DNA of 64,000 nt. It comes from Bacteroides coprosuis DSM 18011. Its GTDB lineage: Bacteria > Bacteroidota > Bacteroidia > Bacteroidales > Bacteroidaceae. The first letter of the stretch is position 1, and every line of letters begins with the position of its first letter. Of this stretch, positions 1 to 7,883 are shown piece by piece. The notes beneath the pieces were generated by a model. That model ran no database searches, was not told the DNA's origin, and was given only the letters and a program-made list of their open reading frames with translations. A program made the translations under genes and the position numbers. The stretch covers positions 124,001-188,000 of the forward strand of contig CM001167.1 of NCBI GenBank assembly GCA_000212915.1, read 5' to 3'.

Positions 1-48
1 TGAAGGTGGAGTTAAGTATCTGATTTCTGATTGACTTTTCTGTGCCAT
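1..48 (-). CDS. rpsR: 30S ribosomal protein S18 (bS18), N-terminal fragment
   Basis: Only the first 16 codons lie in the window; the gene runs off the left edge. They read MAQKSQSEIRYLTPPS, which matches the start of Bacteroides S18 proteins. S18 binds the platform of the 30S subunit together with S6. The ATG lies 2 bases after the rpsF stop, so the two genes are cotranscribed; rplI commonly follows in this phylum but is outside the window. Confidence 0.85.
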   Translation of the reverse strand, partial: MAQKSQSEIRYLTPPS

Positions 49-50
49 AA

Positions 51-398
51 TTATTTACCCTCCTTTTTAGATGATTTAATATTTCTTCTCTTAGCAGCGT
101 ATTCTGCAGCGTATTTGTCCATCTTAAATGTAAGGAAACGGATAACACGTTCGTCACGACGGAAACTTACTTCCAATTTTTCGATAACAGCAGGATCTGC
201 GTTAAACTCTAACAACTGATAGAAACCAGTTGATTTTTTTTGGATAGGATAAGCCAATTTTTTTAGGCCCCAATTTTCTTCATTGACGATCTCAGCACCT
301 TCAGCTTGAAGAACATCTTTGAATTTCTCTACCGCTTCCTTCATCTGAACATCAGATAAAACGGGAGTTAAAATGAAAACGGTTTCGTATTGATTCAT
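51..398 (-). CDS. rpsF: 30S ribosomal protein S6 (bS6)
   Basis: This 115-residue protein has the S6 fold signature: [12 protein letters not shown] at the start, a central [19 protein letters not shown] strand pair, and [13 protein letters not shown] near residue 80, followed by a Lys-rich tail. S6 binds 16S rRNA cooperatively with S18 on the 30S platform. Its length is normal for the family. It is the first gene of a ribosomal operon, with rpsR 2 bp downstream, and has a well-formed Bacteroidetes promoter (-33 TTTG, -7 TATCTTTG) about 45-75 bp upstream. The MarR gene diverges from it. Confidence 0.97.
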   Translation of the reverse strand: MNQYETVFILTPVLSDVQMKEAVEKFKDVLQAEGAEIVNEENWGLKKLAYPIQKKSTGFYQLLEFNADPAVIEKLEVSFRRDERVIRFLTFKMDKYAAEYAAKRRNIKSSKKEGK

Positions 399-441
399 AC
401 TTACTTAAAAATTATTTAATAAAAAATCTTTTATTGCGGTG

Positions 442-472
442 CAAAGATAGTTATTATAACTTCTCACGCAAA
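442..472 (-). promoter_or_regulatory. promoter of rpsF-rpsR
   Basis: On the minus strand there is a TATCTTTG -7 box (442-449) and a TTTG -33 box (469-472) separated by 19 bp. This matches the Bacteroides primary sigma-factor consensus (TTTG - about 19 bp - TAnnTTTG). It is the best-formed promoter in the window and sits 43 bp upstream of the rpsF ATG. Confidence 0.75.
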
Positions 473-525
473 AGGTTTCATTAAATTTCTACCTTTTTTA
501 ACTAGGTTTTCCAAGTTAAGAAATT

Positions 526-533
526 TATCTTTG
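526..533 (+). promoter_or_regulatory. -7 promoter box of the MarR gene
   Basis: TATCTTTG matches the Bacteroidetes -7 consensus. It overlaps a possible TTG start at 531, so transcription would begin downstream of that codon; this supports the ATG at 564 as the real start. No clear -33 TTTG is visible at 19-21 bp. Confidence 0.6.
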
Positions 534-563
534 TGTAATAAGTTGTTTAAACAAATATTTAGG

Positions 564-1022
564 ATGACTGATCAATTTGAATTCGACATTAGACTAATCT
601 TTGCCATATTAAACGGCAAAGTGTCGGCTGCGATATATCGCAAGCTTTATAGAAATTTTAAGAAGAACGGGCTAGATATTACGCCCGAACAGTGGACTGT
701 CCTCATTTATTTATGGGAGAAAGACGGTGTCAAACAGCAAGATTTATGCGATGCTACGTTCAAAGACAAACCCAGCATGACGAGATTACTCGACAATATG
801 GAGCGCCAACACTTAGTAGTTCGCATATCTCAAGAACAAGATAGGAGGACAAATCTTATTTACTTGACTAAAACTGGTAAAGATTTAGAGGAATCTGCAC
901 ATCAGATTACTATTCAAACTTTAAATGAAGCTTTGGAAGGTATATCAGCAGAGGAACTAGAAATCTGTCAGGTAGTTATGAAGCAAATCTTCAGAAATAC
1001 AACGGAAATAAAAGACATCTAA
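564..1022 (+). CDS. MarR family transcriptional regulator
   Basis: A 152-residue winged-helix DNA-binding protein. The MarR core is visible: an N-terminal dimerisation helix, a helix-turn-helix around residues 45-75 (ITPEQWTVLIYLWEKDGV then QQDLCDATFKDKPSMTRLL), and the wing with the D-x-R motif (QEQDRRTNLIYLT). MarR proteins are usually ligand-responsive repressors; the ligand and targets here are unknown. The frame could extend to a TTG at 531, but a -7 box overlaps that codon, so I start at ATG 564. It is divergent from rpsF, with about 165 bp between the starts. The next gene on the same strand is a small membrane protein 129 bp downstream, which could be a target or simply a neighbour. 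Confidence 0.85.
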   Translation: MTDQFEFDIRLIFAILNGKVSAAIYRKLYRNFKKNGLDITPEQWTVLIYLWEKDGVKQQDLCDATFKDKPSMTRLLDNMERQHLVVRISQEQDRRTNLIYLTKTGKDLEESAHQITIQTLNEALEGISAEELEICQVVMKQIFRNTTEIKDI

Positions 1023-1151
1023 CGTAAAATTGAAAAGAAGCCGTGTATAACAGTAAAAATAAGAGTGTTTTATGAACAATTATTTTTAGGATTAGATAAT
1101 AATGCTTTAATTTGTGATAGAATATAAATAATCTACATAAATCACACGCAA

Positions 1152-1328
1152 ATGAAAGGCTTATTAAAAAACTTAGGAATACTTATTATACTTATTGGTG
1201 TAGGTATTCTTGTAGGTAGTGCAATAACTCACAACCTAGACAACAATACTATCCTTGGTAGTTCTATATCTTTAATCATTATTGGTTTTATAGCTTATAT
1301 TATTATCAATAAAAAGATTGTTGACTAA
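1152..1328 (+). CDS. small two-helix membrane protein, 58 aa
   Basis: A short frame starting MKGLLKNLGILIILIGVGIL. It has two hydrophobic segments (about residues 8-24 and 36-52) separated by a polar turn (THNLDNNT) and ends in a charged tail (NKKIVD). The predicted topology is a helical hairpin in the inner membrane. Similar small two-TM proteins are common in Bacteroides genomes, but I know of no assigned function. Coding is supported by the ATG, the amphipathic organisation and a strong terminator 33 bp after the stop. It may be read from its own promoter or from the MarR transcript. Confidence 0.7.
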   Translation: MKGLLKNLGILIILIGVGILVGSAITHNLDNNTILGSSISLIIIGFIAYIIINKKIVD

Positions 1329-1360
1329 TTCAACAACAAGTATAGTTTAAGAAGAAATTA

Positions 1361-1390
1361 AAAAAGCGAGTGTTATAACACTCGCTTTTT
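1361..1390. terminator. bidirectional intrinsic terminator
   Basis: A perfect hairpin built on AAAAAGCGAGTGTT and its complement, with A and T runs on the two sides. It can stop the small membrane-protein transcript on the plus strand and rprXY on the minus strand, which converge here. Confidence 0.85.
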
Positions 1391-1408
1391 TAATTTGTAT
1401 ATCAGAAG

Positions 1409-2107
1409 TTACTCTTCACTAGGAGTAATTAATTTATAACCTTTTCCGTGAATATTAATAATTTCAACTTCTGGATCTGGTTTCAAATGTTTACGTAGTT
1501 TAGTGATATATACATCCATACTACGAGCATTGAAATAATTATCATCAATCCAAATTGTTTTAAGAGCAAAGTCTCTTTGAAGAATTTCATTTGCATGAGC
1601 ACATAATAGACTCAACAATTCTGATTCTTTAGTTGTAAGTTTGGTTTGGTCTTCACCCATTGTCAACACTTGCTTTTGGGTATCAAATATAAATTTACCA
1701 ATCTTATAAACATTCTTTTCCTTGTTCTTTTTGCCTCTAACTCTTCTAAGGATAGCTTCAATTCTGAATGTAAGCTCTTCCATACTAAATGGCTTGGTGA
1801 TATAATCATCAGCACCAATCTTAAATCCTTCTAGGATATCATCCTTAAGAGTCTTAGCTGTTAAAAAGATAATAGGAATTTCTGCATTCACAGCACGAAC
1901 TTCTTGTGCTAATGTAAATCCGTCCTTTTTAGGCATCATCACATCAAATACACACAGATCGTACTTATTTTTCAAGAATGCTTTGTAACCTTCTTCTCCA
2001 TCAGGGAAAAGATCTGCGGCATAACCTTTGGCTTGTAAGTATTCTCTTAACAACATACCTAGATTCTCATCATCTTCACACAATAAAATACGCAGTTTTT
2101 CGTCCAT
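1409..2107 (-). CDS. rprY: response regulator RprY (OmpR/PhoB family)
   Basis: A 232-residue two-domain regulator. The N-terminal receiver domain has the acidic pocket EDD (residues 11-13), phosphoacceptor Asp55 in VFDVMMPKKDG, the conserved Thr in FLTAK, and Lys in ITKPF. The C-terminal winged helix (about residues 130-232) has the OmpR-type LTTKESELLSLL and RSMDVYITKLRKHL motifs. Length and sequence agree with RprY of Bacteroides, the partner of kinase RprX. It lies 5 bp downstream of rprX in a two-gene operon that ends at the terminator near 1361. Confidence 0.93.
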   Translation of the reverse strand: MDEKLRILLCEDDENLGMLLREYLQAKGYAADLFPDGEEGYKAFLKNKYDLCVFDVMMPKKDGFTLAQEVRAVNAEIPIIFLTAKTLKDDILEGFKIGADDYITKPFSMEELTFRIEAILRRVRGKKNKEKNVYKIGKFIFDTQKQVLTMGEDQTKLTTKESELLSLLCAHANEILQRDFALKTIWIDDNYFNARSMDVYITKLRKHLKPDPEVEIINIHGKGYKLITPSEE

Positions 2108-2112
2108 ATCAA

Positions 2113-3660
2113 TTATTTTTTTAATAAAGGTAATGCTATAATAAATTTCGTTCCTACATCAATATCACTTTCCACCTTAATGGTTCCGTGATGATCTTCA
2201 ATAATTTTTTTCACATAGGCTAAACCTAAACCAAAGCCTTTAACGTCGTGCAGATTACCTGTATGCACGCGATAAAATTTCTCAAAGACTTTCTTCAAAT
2301 TCTCTCGTTTTATACCGATACCGTTATCTTCAATAGATATCATTAGTTTATCAGAGGCATTCCATGTACGCACTGTCAAAACCAACTCTTTCTCGGGTTT
2401 CTTATACTTCACAGCATTATCCATCAAGTTAAAGACAACGTTTGTTATATGCATTTCATCAACAAAAATCGTAGCGTGTTCTGCATCTAAGAAAGATTCT
2501 ATCTTTCCATTATTCTGCTCTACCTTCAAAGCAAAAGTATGCACAACACCCGATATCAAATCATTAGCATCCAGCTCTTTCATTTTCAGGGTAGCCTTTT
2601 GCCTATCAAACATAGACATTTGCAACACCTTTTCTACTTGGAATCTCAATCGCTTTGTTTCATCATTAATAACCCCTGATATATGATTAAACATAGTTGG
2701 GGATTTTCCTACTGCTGGGTCTTTTAGCATTTGAGCTGCTAATGATATGGTTGATATTGGAGTTTTAAACTCATGAGTCATATTATTCACAAAATCATTT
2801 TTCATCTCTGTAAGTTTCTTTTGACGGAAAATAATAATGATCGTAAATATAAAAGTCATCAATAAAACAGACGTAAATACCATTGAAGGAACCACGAAGT
2901 TTACTGAATCATAAATATAATCTCGCTTAGCTGGGAAATGCACTTTAATAAAGCTCATTTTAGCTGGGAGATCATTCGGAAACAAAGGTTGAGTATATGA
3001 ATTATCACTTCCCTTATCTTCATAATCAGAACATCTATAAATTTCATTTCCACTTCTATCTAGTACTTTAAAATGATAGAGAAGAGTAATTCCATTATTT
3101 AGTAGTTCCGACTTTATATAGTTATCGAGCTGTTGGAAATCTATTCGATCGCCCACACTCTCTTCACTAGCCTTATACAATAACTGCCTAACAACTTCAT
3201 CTACAGAGGCCCTTTGGTAGATATACCTATTTTTAAGCATTTCCGCCAAAGAACGTGATGTTTGGGGGATTGACTTAGCGTTCACCTTATTGGGTACATC
3301 TATCTTGACATTTCCACTATCTATTCTGGTCATAGATTGTACTTCAAAGGTAGAAAAGGTACTTCCATCAGGGCTTGTTATTGTGATGCGCTGTGATTGT
3401 CTTGTTATATCATTCCCTCTTGCAGCCGATTCAATATAATCTCTTCGCTCTGAATCGTAAATATCTTTTAATATCCAGCGTTCCGTCTCGGCTAATTCGG
3501 CATGCTTAGAAACACTATATAGACTCCTTTTTACCGATCCATCAAACTGTTCATTACGCATGCGAACCATCTCCTCTATATATCGAACCTGCATATAGAT
3601 TAAACTAAGGAAAGACAAGCCCATAACTATGCCCAATATCCAGATTGTTGATTTTTTCAT
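2113..3660 (-). CDS. rprX: sensor histidine kinase RprX
   Basis: A 515-residue inner-membrane kinase that should phosphorylate RprY. TM1 is at about residues 5-24 and TM2 at about 257-278, enclosing a periplasmic sensor of about 230 residues. The dimerisation/phosphoacceptor helix has His296 in NNMTHEFKTP. The ATPase domain shows the N box (NLMDNAVKY), G1 (DNGIGI) and G2 (GFGLGLAYV), so it should be active. RprX/RprY were first described in Bacteroides fragilis through effects on tetracycline-resistance regulation; the natural signal is not evident. A palindrome and a -7 box lie upstream, which suggests possible autoregulation. Confidence 0.93.
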   Translation of the reverse strand: MKKSTIWILGIVMGLSFLSLIYMQVRYIEEMVRMRNEQFDGSVKRSLYSVSKHAELAETERWILKDIYDSERRDYIESAARGNDITRQSQRITITSPDGSTFSTFEVQSMTRIDSGNVKIDVPNKVNAKSIPQTSRSLAEMLKNRYIYQRASVDEVVRQLLYKASEESVGDRIDFQQLDNYIKSELLNNGITLLYHFKVLDRSGNEIYRCSDYEDKGSDNSYTQPLFPNDLPAKMSFIKVHFPAKRDYIYDSVNFVVPSMVFTSVLLMTFIFTIIIIFRQKKLTEMKNDFVNNMTHEFKTPISTISLAAQMLKDPAVGKSPTMFNHISGVINDETKRLRFQVEKVLQMSMFDRQKATLKMKELDANDLISGVVHTFALKVEQNNGKIESFLDAEHATIFVDEMHITNVVFNLMDNAVKYKKPEKELVLTVRTWNASDKLMISIEDNGIGIKRENLKKVFEKFYRVHTGNLHDVKGFGLGLAYVKKIIEDHHGTIKVESDIDVGTKFIIALPLLKK

Positions 3661-3681
3661 AAAACCTTAATTTAACATAAC

Positions 3682-3706
3682 CTAATTAACATTCTATGTT
3701 AATTAG
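3682..3706. promoter_or_regulatory. 11-3-11 palindrome upstream of rprX, possible operator
   Basis: CTAATTAACAT and ATGTTAATTAG form perfect 11-bp arms around TCT. The centre lies about 34 bp upstream of the rprX ATG, inside the probable 5' leader. It has no U-tract, so it does not look like a terminator. It could be a dimeric regulator site (RprY itself is a candidate) or a leader hairpin. Confidence 0.4.
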
Positions 3707-3799
3707 CATATTAACGTGTATTTATTAACGTCAAGACCCATTTACGGCTTTAATTCATTATTCTCTTGAATATAACAAAGTAAAGTACGTTTTAGTTTG

Positions 3800-3807
3800 C
3801 AAATTTA
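3800..3807 (-). promoter_or_regulatory. possible -7 box of rprXY
   Basis: TAAATTTG on the minus strand fits TAnnTTTG and lies about 140 bp upstream of rprX. There is no recognisable -33 box, so it is a weak call. The A+T-rich leader between it and rprX contains the 3682-3706 palindrome. Confidence 0.35.
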
Positions 3808-3866
3808 GTAAAAAATTAACTTAATAACGAGTTCTATACTAGAGTATTCATTCTAAATATGAATTT

Positions 3867-3903
3867 AAATAGCCCTAATCGCTATTAACAATTAGGGCTA
3901 TTT
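3867..3903 (-). terminator. terminator hairpin after fusA2
   Basis: Perfect 13-bp arms (AAATAGCCCTAAT and its complement) with an 11-nt loop, 23 bp past the fusA2 stop. The T run on the minus strand is short and interrupted, so termination strength is uncertain. Confidence 0.6.
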
Positions 3904-3925
3904 TTAACTAAAAGGTATATTTTGA

Positions 3926-6082
3926 TTACTCATTAGACTGTTTTGTTTCAAACTCTTTAATCAGTTTTTCTTGAATATCAGCTGGTAATAATTCGTAATT
4001 AGCATATTTCATAATGAAAGAAGCCCTACCACCCGTCAAGGAACTAAGTGCTGTAGAATAGGAAGACATTTCTTTTAGAGGAACCATAGCCTCTATTTTT
4101 TCATATCCTTTTTCGCTACTCATACCCATAATTATGCCTCTTCTTCCTTGCAAATCACTCATTACATCACCCATATAGTTAGCAGGAACAAATACTTCTA
4201 CTTTATATATTGGTTCCAATATTTTAGGACCAGCATTACGAAAAGCTTCACTAAAGGCATGCCTACCTGCTAACATAAAGGAGACTTCATTGGAATCGAC
4301 TGGGTGCATTTTTCCATCATATATAATGACACGGACATCTCTAGCATAAGAACGTGTTAATGGTCCACGCTCCATTCTCTCCATTATCCCTTTTTGGATA
4401 GCGGGAATAAACCTTGCATCAATAGCACCACCTACGATACTATTTACCACAACTAGTTTTCCTCCCCAATCTAATTTTACTTCTTCGACTCCACGAACAC
4501 TAATTTTAATTTCTTGTCCGTCTAGTTTATACATAGAAGGGATTTCACTACCTTCTTTATAAGGCTCTATAATTAAAGATACTTCACCAAACTGTCCCGC
4601 ACCTCCTGATTGCTTTTTGTGTCGATAATTTGCTTTTGCTGTTTTAGTAATAGTTTCTCTATAAGGAATACGAGTCTCACTAAACTCAACTGGTATCTTA
4701 TCATTGTGTTCTAAACGCCACTTTAAAGTACGTAGATGAAATTCTCCTTGCCCATATACTACAATTTGACGTAACTCTTTAGACTGAATCACAACCCATG
4801 TGGGATCTTCTTCTTGCATACTAGAGATAGCCTCCATCATTTTTTCGGTATCTCCTGTATTTACAGCACTTATTGCTCGGGAGTATTTAGGACTTGGATA
4901 TTTTATAAAGTCAAATTTATAATGACAATCTTTACTATTTAAAGTGTCTCCAGTGCGGACATCTTTTAATTTAACAGTAGCTCCAATATCGCCAGCTTGA
5001 AAGCTATCGACTTTAGTTCTTTCTGCGCCATTGGCAACATATAACTGAGCCATACGTTCTTTCGACCCTTTTTTTACATTAAAAAGCTCATCGCCTTCAT
5101 GAACAGTACCACTCATTACTTTAAAATAGGATACCTCACCAATATGGGGTTCTACACTAGTTTTAAAGAAGTAAAGAGATTCAGAACCCTTACCACAAGG
5201 TTCTACAGCTTCACCATCAACTGTTTCAACTTTGGGCATCTCAGAAACGAACGGAACTACGTTTGTCAGGAATTCCATAAAGCGACGTACGCCCATATCT
5301 TTTCCTGCACAAACACAGAAAACAGGGAATATTCCTCTTGCAACTAACCCTTTCCGTATTCCTTCACGCATTTCATCTTCAGACAATGAATCTTGTTCAA
5401 AGTATTTCTCCATCAAACCTTCATCATTCTCTGCAGCAGCTTCAATCAAAGCCTTATTTAATCCTTGGGCTTTTTCAAGCTCAGACTCAGGGATATCTTC
5501 AATAGTAGGTTTACCCCCTTCAGGACCCCATGTATATTTTTTCATAACCAAAACATCAATTATAGAATTGAAGTTTGGCCCCGTTTCTATAGGATATTGT
5601 ACGGGTACAACATTACTTCCATAAGAATCACTTAGTTGTTCTAAAATTTGATCATAATCACATTTCTCATGATCGAGCTGATTAACTAAAAATATAACAG
5701 GCTTATTTAATTTTTCAGTATATCTAAAGTGGTTTTGTGTTCCTACTTCAACGCCATACTGTCCATTAATTAATACAATTGCTGTATCTGTTACATTCAA
5801 TGCGGTTACTACACCCCCGATAAAATCATCTGCACCTGGACAATCAATAACATTCAGTTTTTTGTTATTCCATTCTATACCAAATAGTGAAGTAAATACT
5901 GAATAACCGTACTCATGCTCCACTGGAAAATAATCACTAGCAGTAGTGTTTTCTTCTACAGTACCTCTACGCTTTAGCAGACCACTTTCAAAGAGCATTG
6001 CTTCGACTAAGGTAGTTTTGCCAGACCTAGAACTGCCCAAGAGGGCAATGTTCTTGATTTCATTTGTTTGATACGTTTTCAT
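3926..6082 (-). CDS. fusA2: elongation factor G paralogue EF-G2
   Basis: A 718-residue EF-G-type translation factor with all five domains. P-loop GSSRSGKTT (residues 16-24) and NQLD (134-137, in place of NKxD) are recognisable. Switch II reads DCPGADDF (80-87): the His of canonical DTPGHVDF is Ala84. The switch I region reads EYGYS where canonical EF-G has RGIT, so the Mg-binding Thr appears to be Ser. Domain IV is intact (RKQSGGAGQFGEV-type motif as KKQSGGAGQFGEV). Bacteroides thetaiotaomicron has an EF-G2 reported to support translation without GTP hydrolysis and to be needed for gut colonisation under control of the regulator Cur; this gene matches that type. The conventional fusA is not in this window. 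It is monocistronic and divergent from hemW. Confidence 0.92.
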   Translation of the reverse strand: MKTYQTNEIKNIALLGSSRSGKTTLVEAMLFESGLLKRRGTVEENTTASDYFPVEHEYGYSVFTSLFGIEWNNKKLNVIDCPGADDFIGGVVTALNVTDTAIVLINGQYGVEVGTQNHFRYTEKLNKPVIFLVNQLDHEKCDYDQILEQLSDSYGSNVVPVQYPIETGPNFNSIIDVLVMKKYTWGPEGGKPTIEDIPESELEKAQGLNKALIEAAAENDEGLMEKYFEQDSLSEDEMREGIRKGLVARGIFPVFCVCAGKDMGVRRFMEFLTNVVPFVSEMPKVETVDGEAVEPCGKGSESLYFFKTSVEPHIGEVSYFKVMSGTVHEGDELFNVKKGSKERMAQLYVANGAERTKVDSFQAGDIGATVKLKDVRTGDTLNSKDCHYKFDFIKYPSPKYSRAISAVNTGDTEKMMEAISSMQEEDPTWVVIQSKELRQIVVYGQGEFHLRTLKWRLEHNDKIPVEFSETRIPYRETITKTAKANYRHKKQSGGAGQFGEVSLIIEPYKEGSEIPSMYKLDGQEIKISVRGVEEVKLDWGGKLVVVNSIVGGAIDARFIPAIQKGIMERMERGPLTRSYARDVRVIIYDGKMHPVDSNEVSFMLAGRHAFSEAFRNAGPKILEPIYKVEVFVPANYMGDVMSDLQGRRGIIMGMSSEKGYEKIEAMVPLKEMSSYSTALSSLTGGRASFIMKYANYELLPADIQEKLIKEFETKQSNE

Positions 6083-6182
6083 AATGATTCAAATTTTAGA
6101 TTAACATGGTGGTTTACATCACCTTAAATGATGCTTATGCAACTTAAAAATATTATACATTTAAAACAATTTTCATTCCGTG

Positions 6183-6195
6183 TTATGTAACATAA
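6183..6195. promoter_or_regulatory. palindrome between fusA2 and hemW, possible operator
   Basis: TTATGT and ACATAA form perfect 6-bp arms around one base. The site lies about 100 bp upstream of fusA2 and 22 bp upstream of the hemW -7 box, a position where a regulator could act on either divergent gene. The protein that might bind is unknown. Confidence 0.3.
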
Positions 6196-6216
6196 AAAGC
6201 AAAAAAAAAGAATGTT

Positions 6217-6224
6217 TATCTTTG
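6217..6224 (+). promoter_or_regulatory. -7 promoter box of hemW
   Basis: TATCTTTG, a full match to the Bacteroidetes -7 consensus, 100 bp upstream of hemW. The region 19-21 bp further upstream is A-rich with no TTTG. The leader that follows contains two small hairpins (TATCTTTT/AAAAGATA at 6242-6262 and GTTACT/AGTAAC at 6281-6301). Confidence 0.6.
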
Positions 6225-6324
6225 TTCTATTTAAAAAAGAATATCTTTTGATAGAAAAGATAAAAAAATACATACATAACGTTACTCTTAAGTGTAGTAA
6301 CTTTTATTTAAAATAGTACATACT

Positions 6325-7455
6325 ATGGCTGGAATATATATACACATCCCCTTTTGTAAGACTCGATGCATTTATTGTGACTTCTACTCTACCACAGAAT
6401 CGCAATTGACTTCACCCTATATTAATGCATTATGTAAAGAACTAGAATTAAGAAAAGATTATTTAGGAAACGAACCTATCGAAACCATCTACTTGGGGGG
6501 AGGTACACCCTCTCAGTTATCTCATGCCGAACTTGAAAAGATATTTAATACAATAAAAAAATACTACGATATAAGTAATGTTCAGGAGATAACTATGGAA
6601 GGCAACCCCGATGACCTAACCCCAAACTATTTAAGTATGCTAAGAACCCTTCCTATTAATAGATTAAGTATAGGCATTCAGACTTTTCAAAACTCTATGT
6701 TAAAAAAACTAAACAGAAGACATACTTCCGACCAAGCCATACAAGCTGTTAAAGATGCGAGAGAACATGGATTTAAGAACATTAGTATTGATTTAATGTA
6801 TGGTTTACCCTATGAAACCATGAGTGAGTGGGAAAATGATATTCAAAGAGCAATCGATTTAAATGTAGAACACATCTCTGCCTACCATTTAATTTATGAA
6901 AAAGGCACACTTTTATATAAGAAATTAATAGAGGGTTTCATTCAAGAAGTAGATGAAGATTTTAGCTTACAATCTTTTACTAAATTAATAAATATTCTTA
7001 CAAAAAACGGATTTATACACTATGAGATATCTAATTTTGCAAAACCAGGTAAAATAGCTCAACATAACACATCCTATTGGACAGGGAAAAAGTATTTAGG
7101 TTGTGGACCCTCAGCTCACTCTTATAATGGACTTACACGCGCATGGAACGTATCTTCCCTACATCAATACATGATTCAAATAAAAGCAAACAACCTGAAT
7201 CAAGAAGTAGAAAATCTAGACATTACAACTCAATATAATGACTACATCATTACCTCATTGCGTACTATGTGGGGCTTGTCTTTGGAAACCCTTCAAACTA
7301 AGTTTGGAGAGACCTATTACAATTACATACTAAAACTGGCAAAAAAACATATAAATTCAGGGAATTTAGAGCTAAAAAATAACAATCTGAAACTTACCAA
7401 AAAAGGCGTCTTTATCTCTGATGGAATCATGAGTGATTTACTATTTATTGAATAG
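6325..7455 (+). CDS. hemW: radical SAM family heme chaperone HemW
   Basis: A 376-residue cytoplasmic radical SAM protein. It begins MAGIYIHIPFCKTRCIYCDF, giving the CxxxCxxC 4Fe-4S/SAM motif (Cys11, Cys15, Cys18). The GGGTPS and GNPDD motifs and the C-terminal HemN-like domain (about residues 300-376) follow. HemW proteins are homologues of coproporphyrinogen dehydrogenase HemN but act as heme-binding chaperones rather than in heme synthesis; older annotations call them HemN. The short N-terminus and the HIPFC spacing favour HemW. It is monocistronic, with its own -7 box. Confidence 0.9.
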   Translation: MAGIYIHIPFCKTRCIYCDFYSTTESQLTSPYINALCKELELRKDYLGNEPIETIYLGGGTPSQLSHAELEKIFNTIKKYYDISNVQEITMEGNPDDLTPNYLSMLRTLPINRLSIGIQTFQNSMLKKLNRRHTSDQAIQAVKDAREHGFKNISIDLMYGLPYETMSEWENDIQRAIDLNVEHISAYHLIYEKGTLLYKKLIEGFIQEVDEDFSLQSFTKLINILTKNGFIHYEISNFAKPGKIAQHNTSYWTGKKYLGCGPSAHSYNGLTRAWNVSSLHQYMIQIKANNLNQEVENLDITTQYNDYIITSLRTMWGLSLETLQTKFGETYYNYILKLAKKHINSGNLELKNNNLKLTKKGVFISDGIMSDLLFIE

Positions 7456-7556
7456 CTAACTTCCTATGTATTAACACACTTAAACAGATTCGGCTATAAG
7501 TATAGTTAAAATAAAAAACTTATCTATACTTGCTTCTTTTGACTCAATAAAATACC

Positions 7557-7564
7557 TATCTTTG
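7557..7564 (+). promoter_or_regulatory. -7 promoter box of the lysO genes
   Basis: TATCTTTG, a full -7 match, ending 19 bp upstream of the first lysO ATG. A TTTG lies 15 bp upstream of it (7538-7541), closer than the usual 19-21 bp. Confidence 0.6.
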
Positions 7565-7583
7565 CAGAAAATTTAAAATAGCT

Positions 7584-7880
7584 ATGTCAAAGGGAGAATT
7601 AATGATTATTCTAGCCATTATTGGTTCGTTAATTTCCGGCTTAGTAGTAGGCTACATCGTAAAAGGTAGAGATATGAATAAAATTGGAAAAATAATTACA
7701 ATTTTAATCTGGACTCTCCTATTCTGTTTAGGTGTAAAAGTGGGAACTGATGAGACGGTAGTAGCAAAACTACCAATAATTGGCATGGAAGCAATGCTCA
7801 TAACTGTAGGAGCAATTTCTGGGAGTATCTTTTTTTCGTGGGTGCTATGGCGCCTTTTAAGTAAGAGAAATAAAATCTAA
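7584..7880 (+). CDS. LysO-type lysine exporter, N-terminal subunit
   Basis: A 98-residue protein with three hydrophobic segments (about residues 6-26, 36-53 and 67-92). It corresponds to the N-terminal part of LysO (YbjE, DUF340), which in E. coli exports L-lysine and its analogue thialysine. The motif LIWTLLFCLGVKVG resembles the LysO N-terminal repeat. The gene stops 3 bp before the second gene, which carries the rest of the transporter; the two products presumably assemble together. The substrate is inferred from the family. Confidence 0.75.
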   Translation: MSKGELMIILAIIGSLISGLVVGYIVKGRDMNKIGKIITILIWTLLFCLGVKVGTDETVVAKLPIIGMEAMLITVGAISGSIFFSWVLWRLLSKRNKI

Positions 7881-7883
7881 GGA

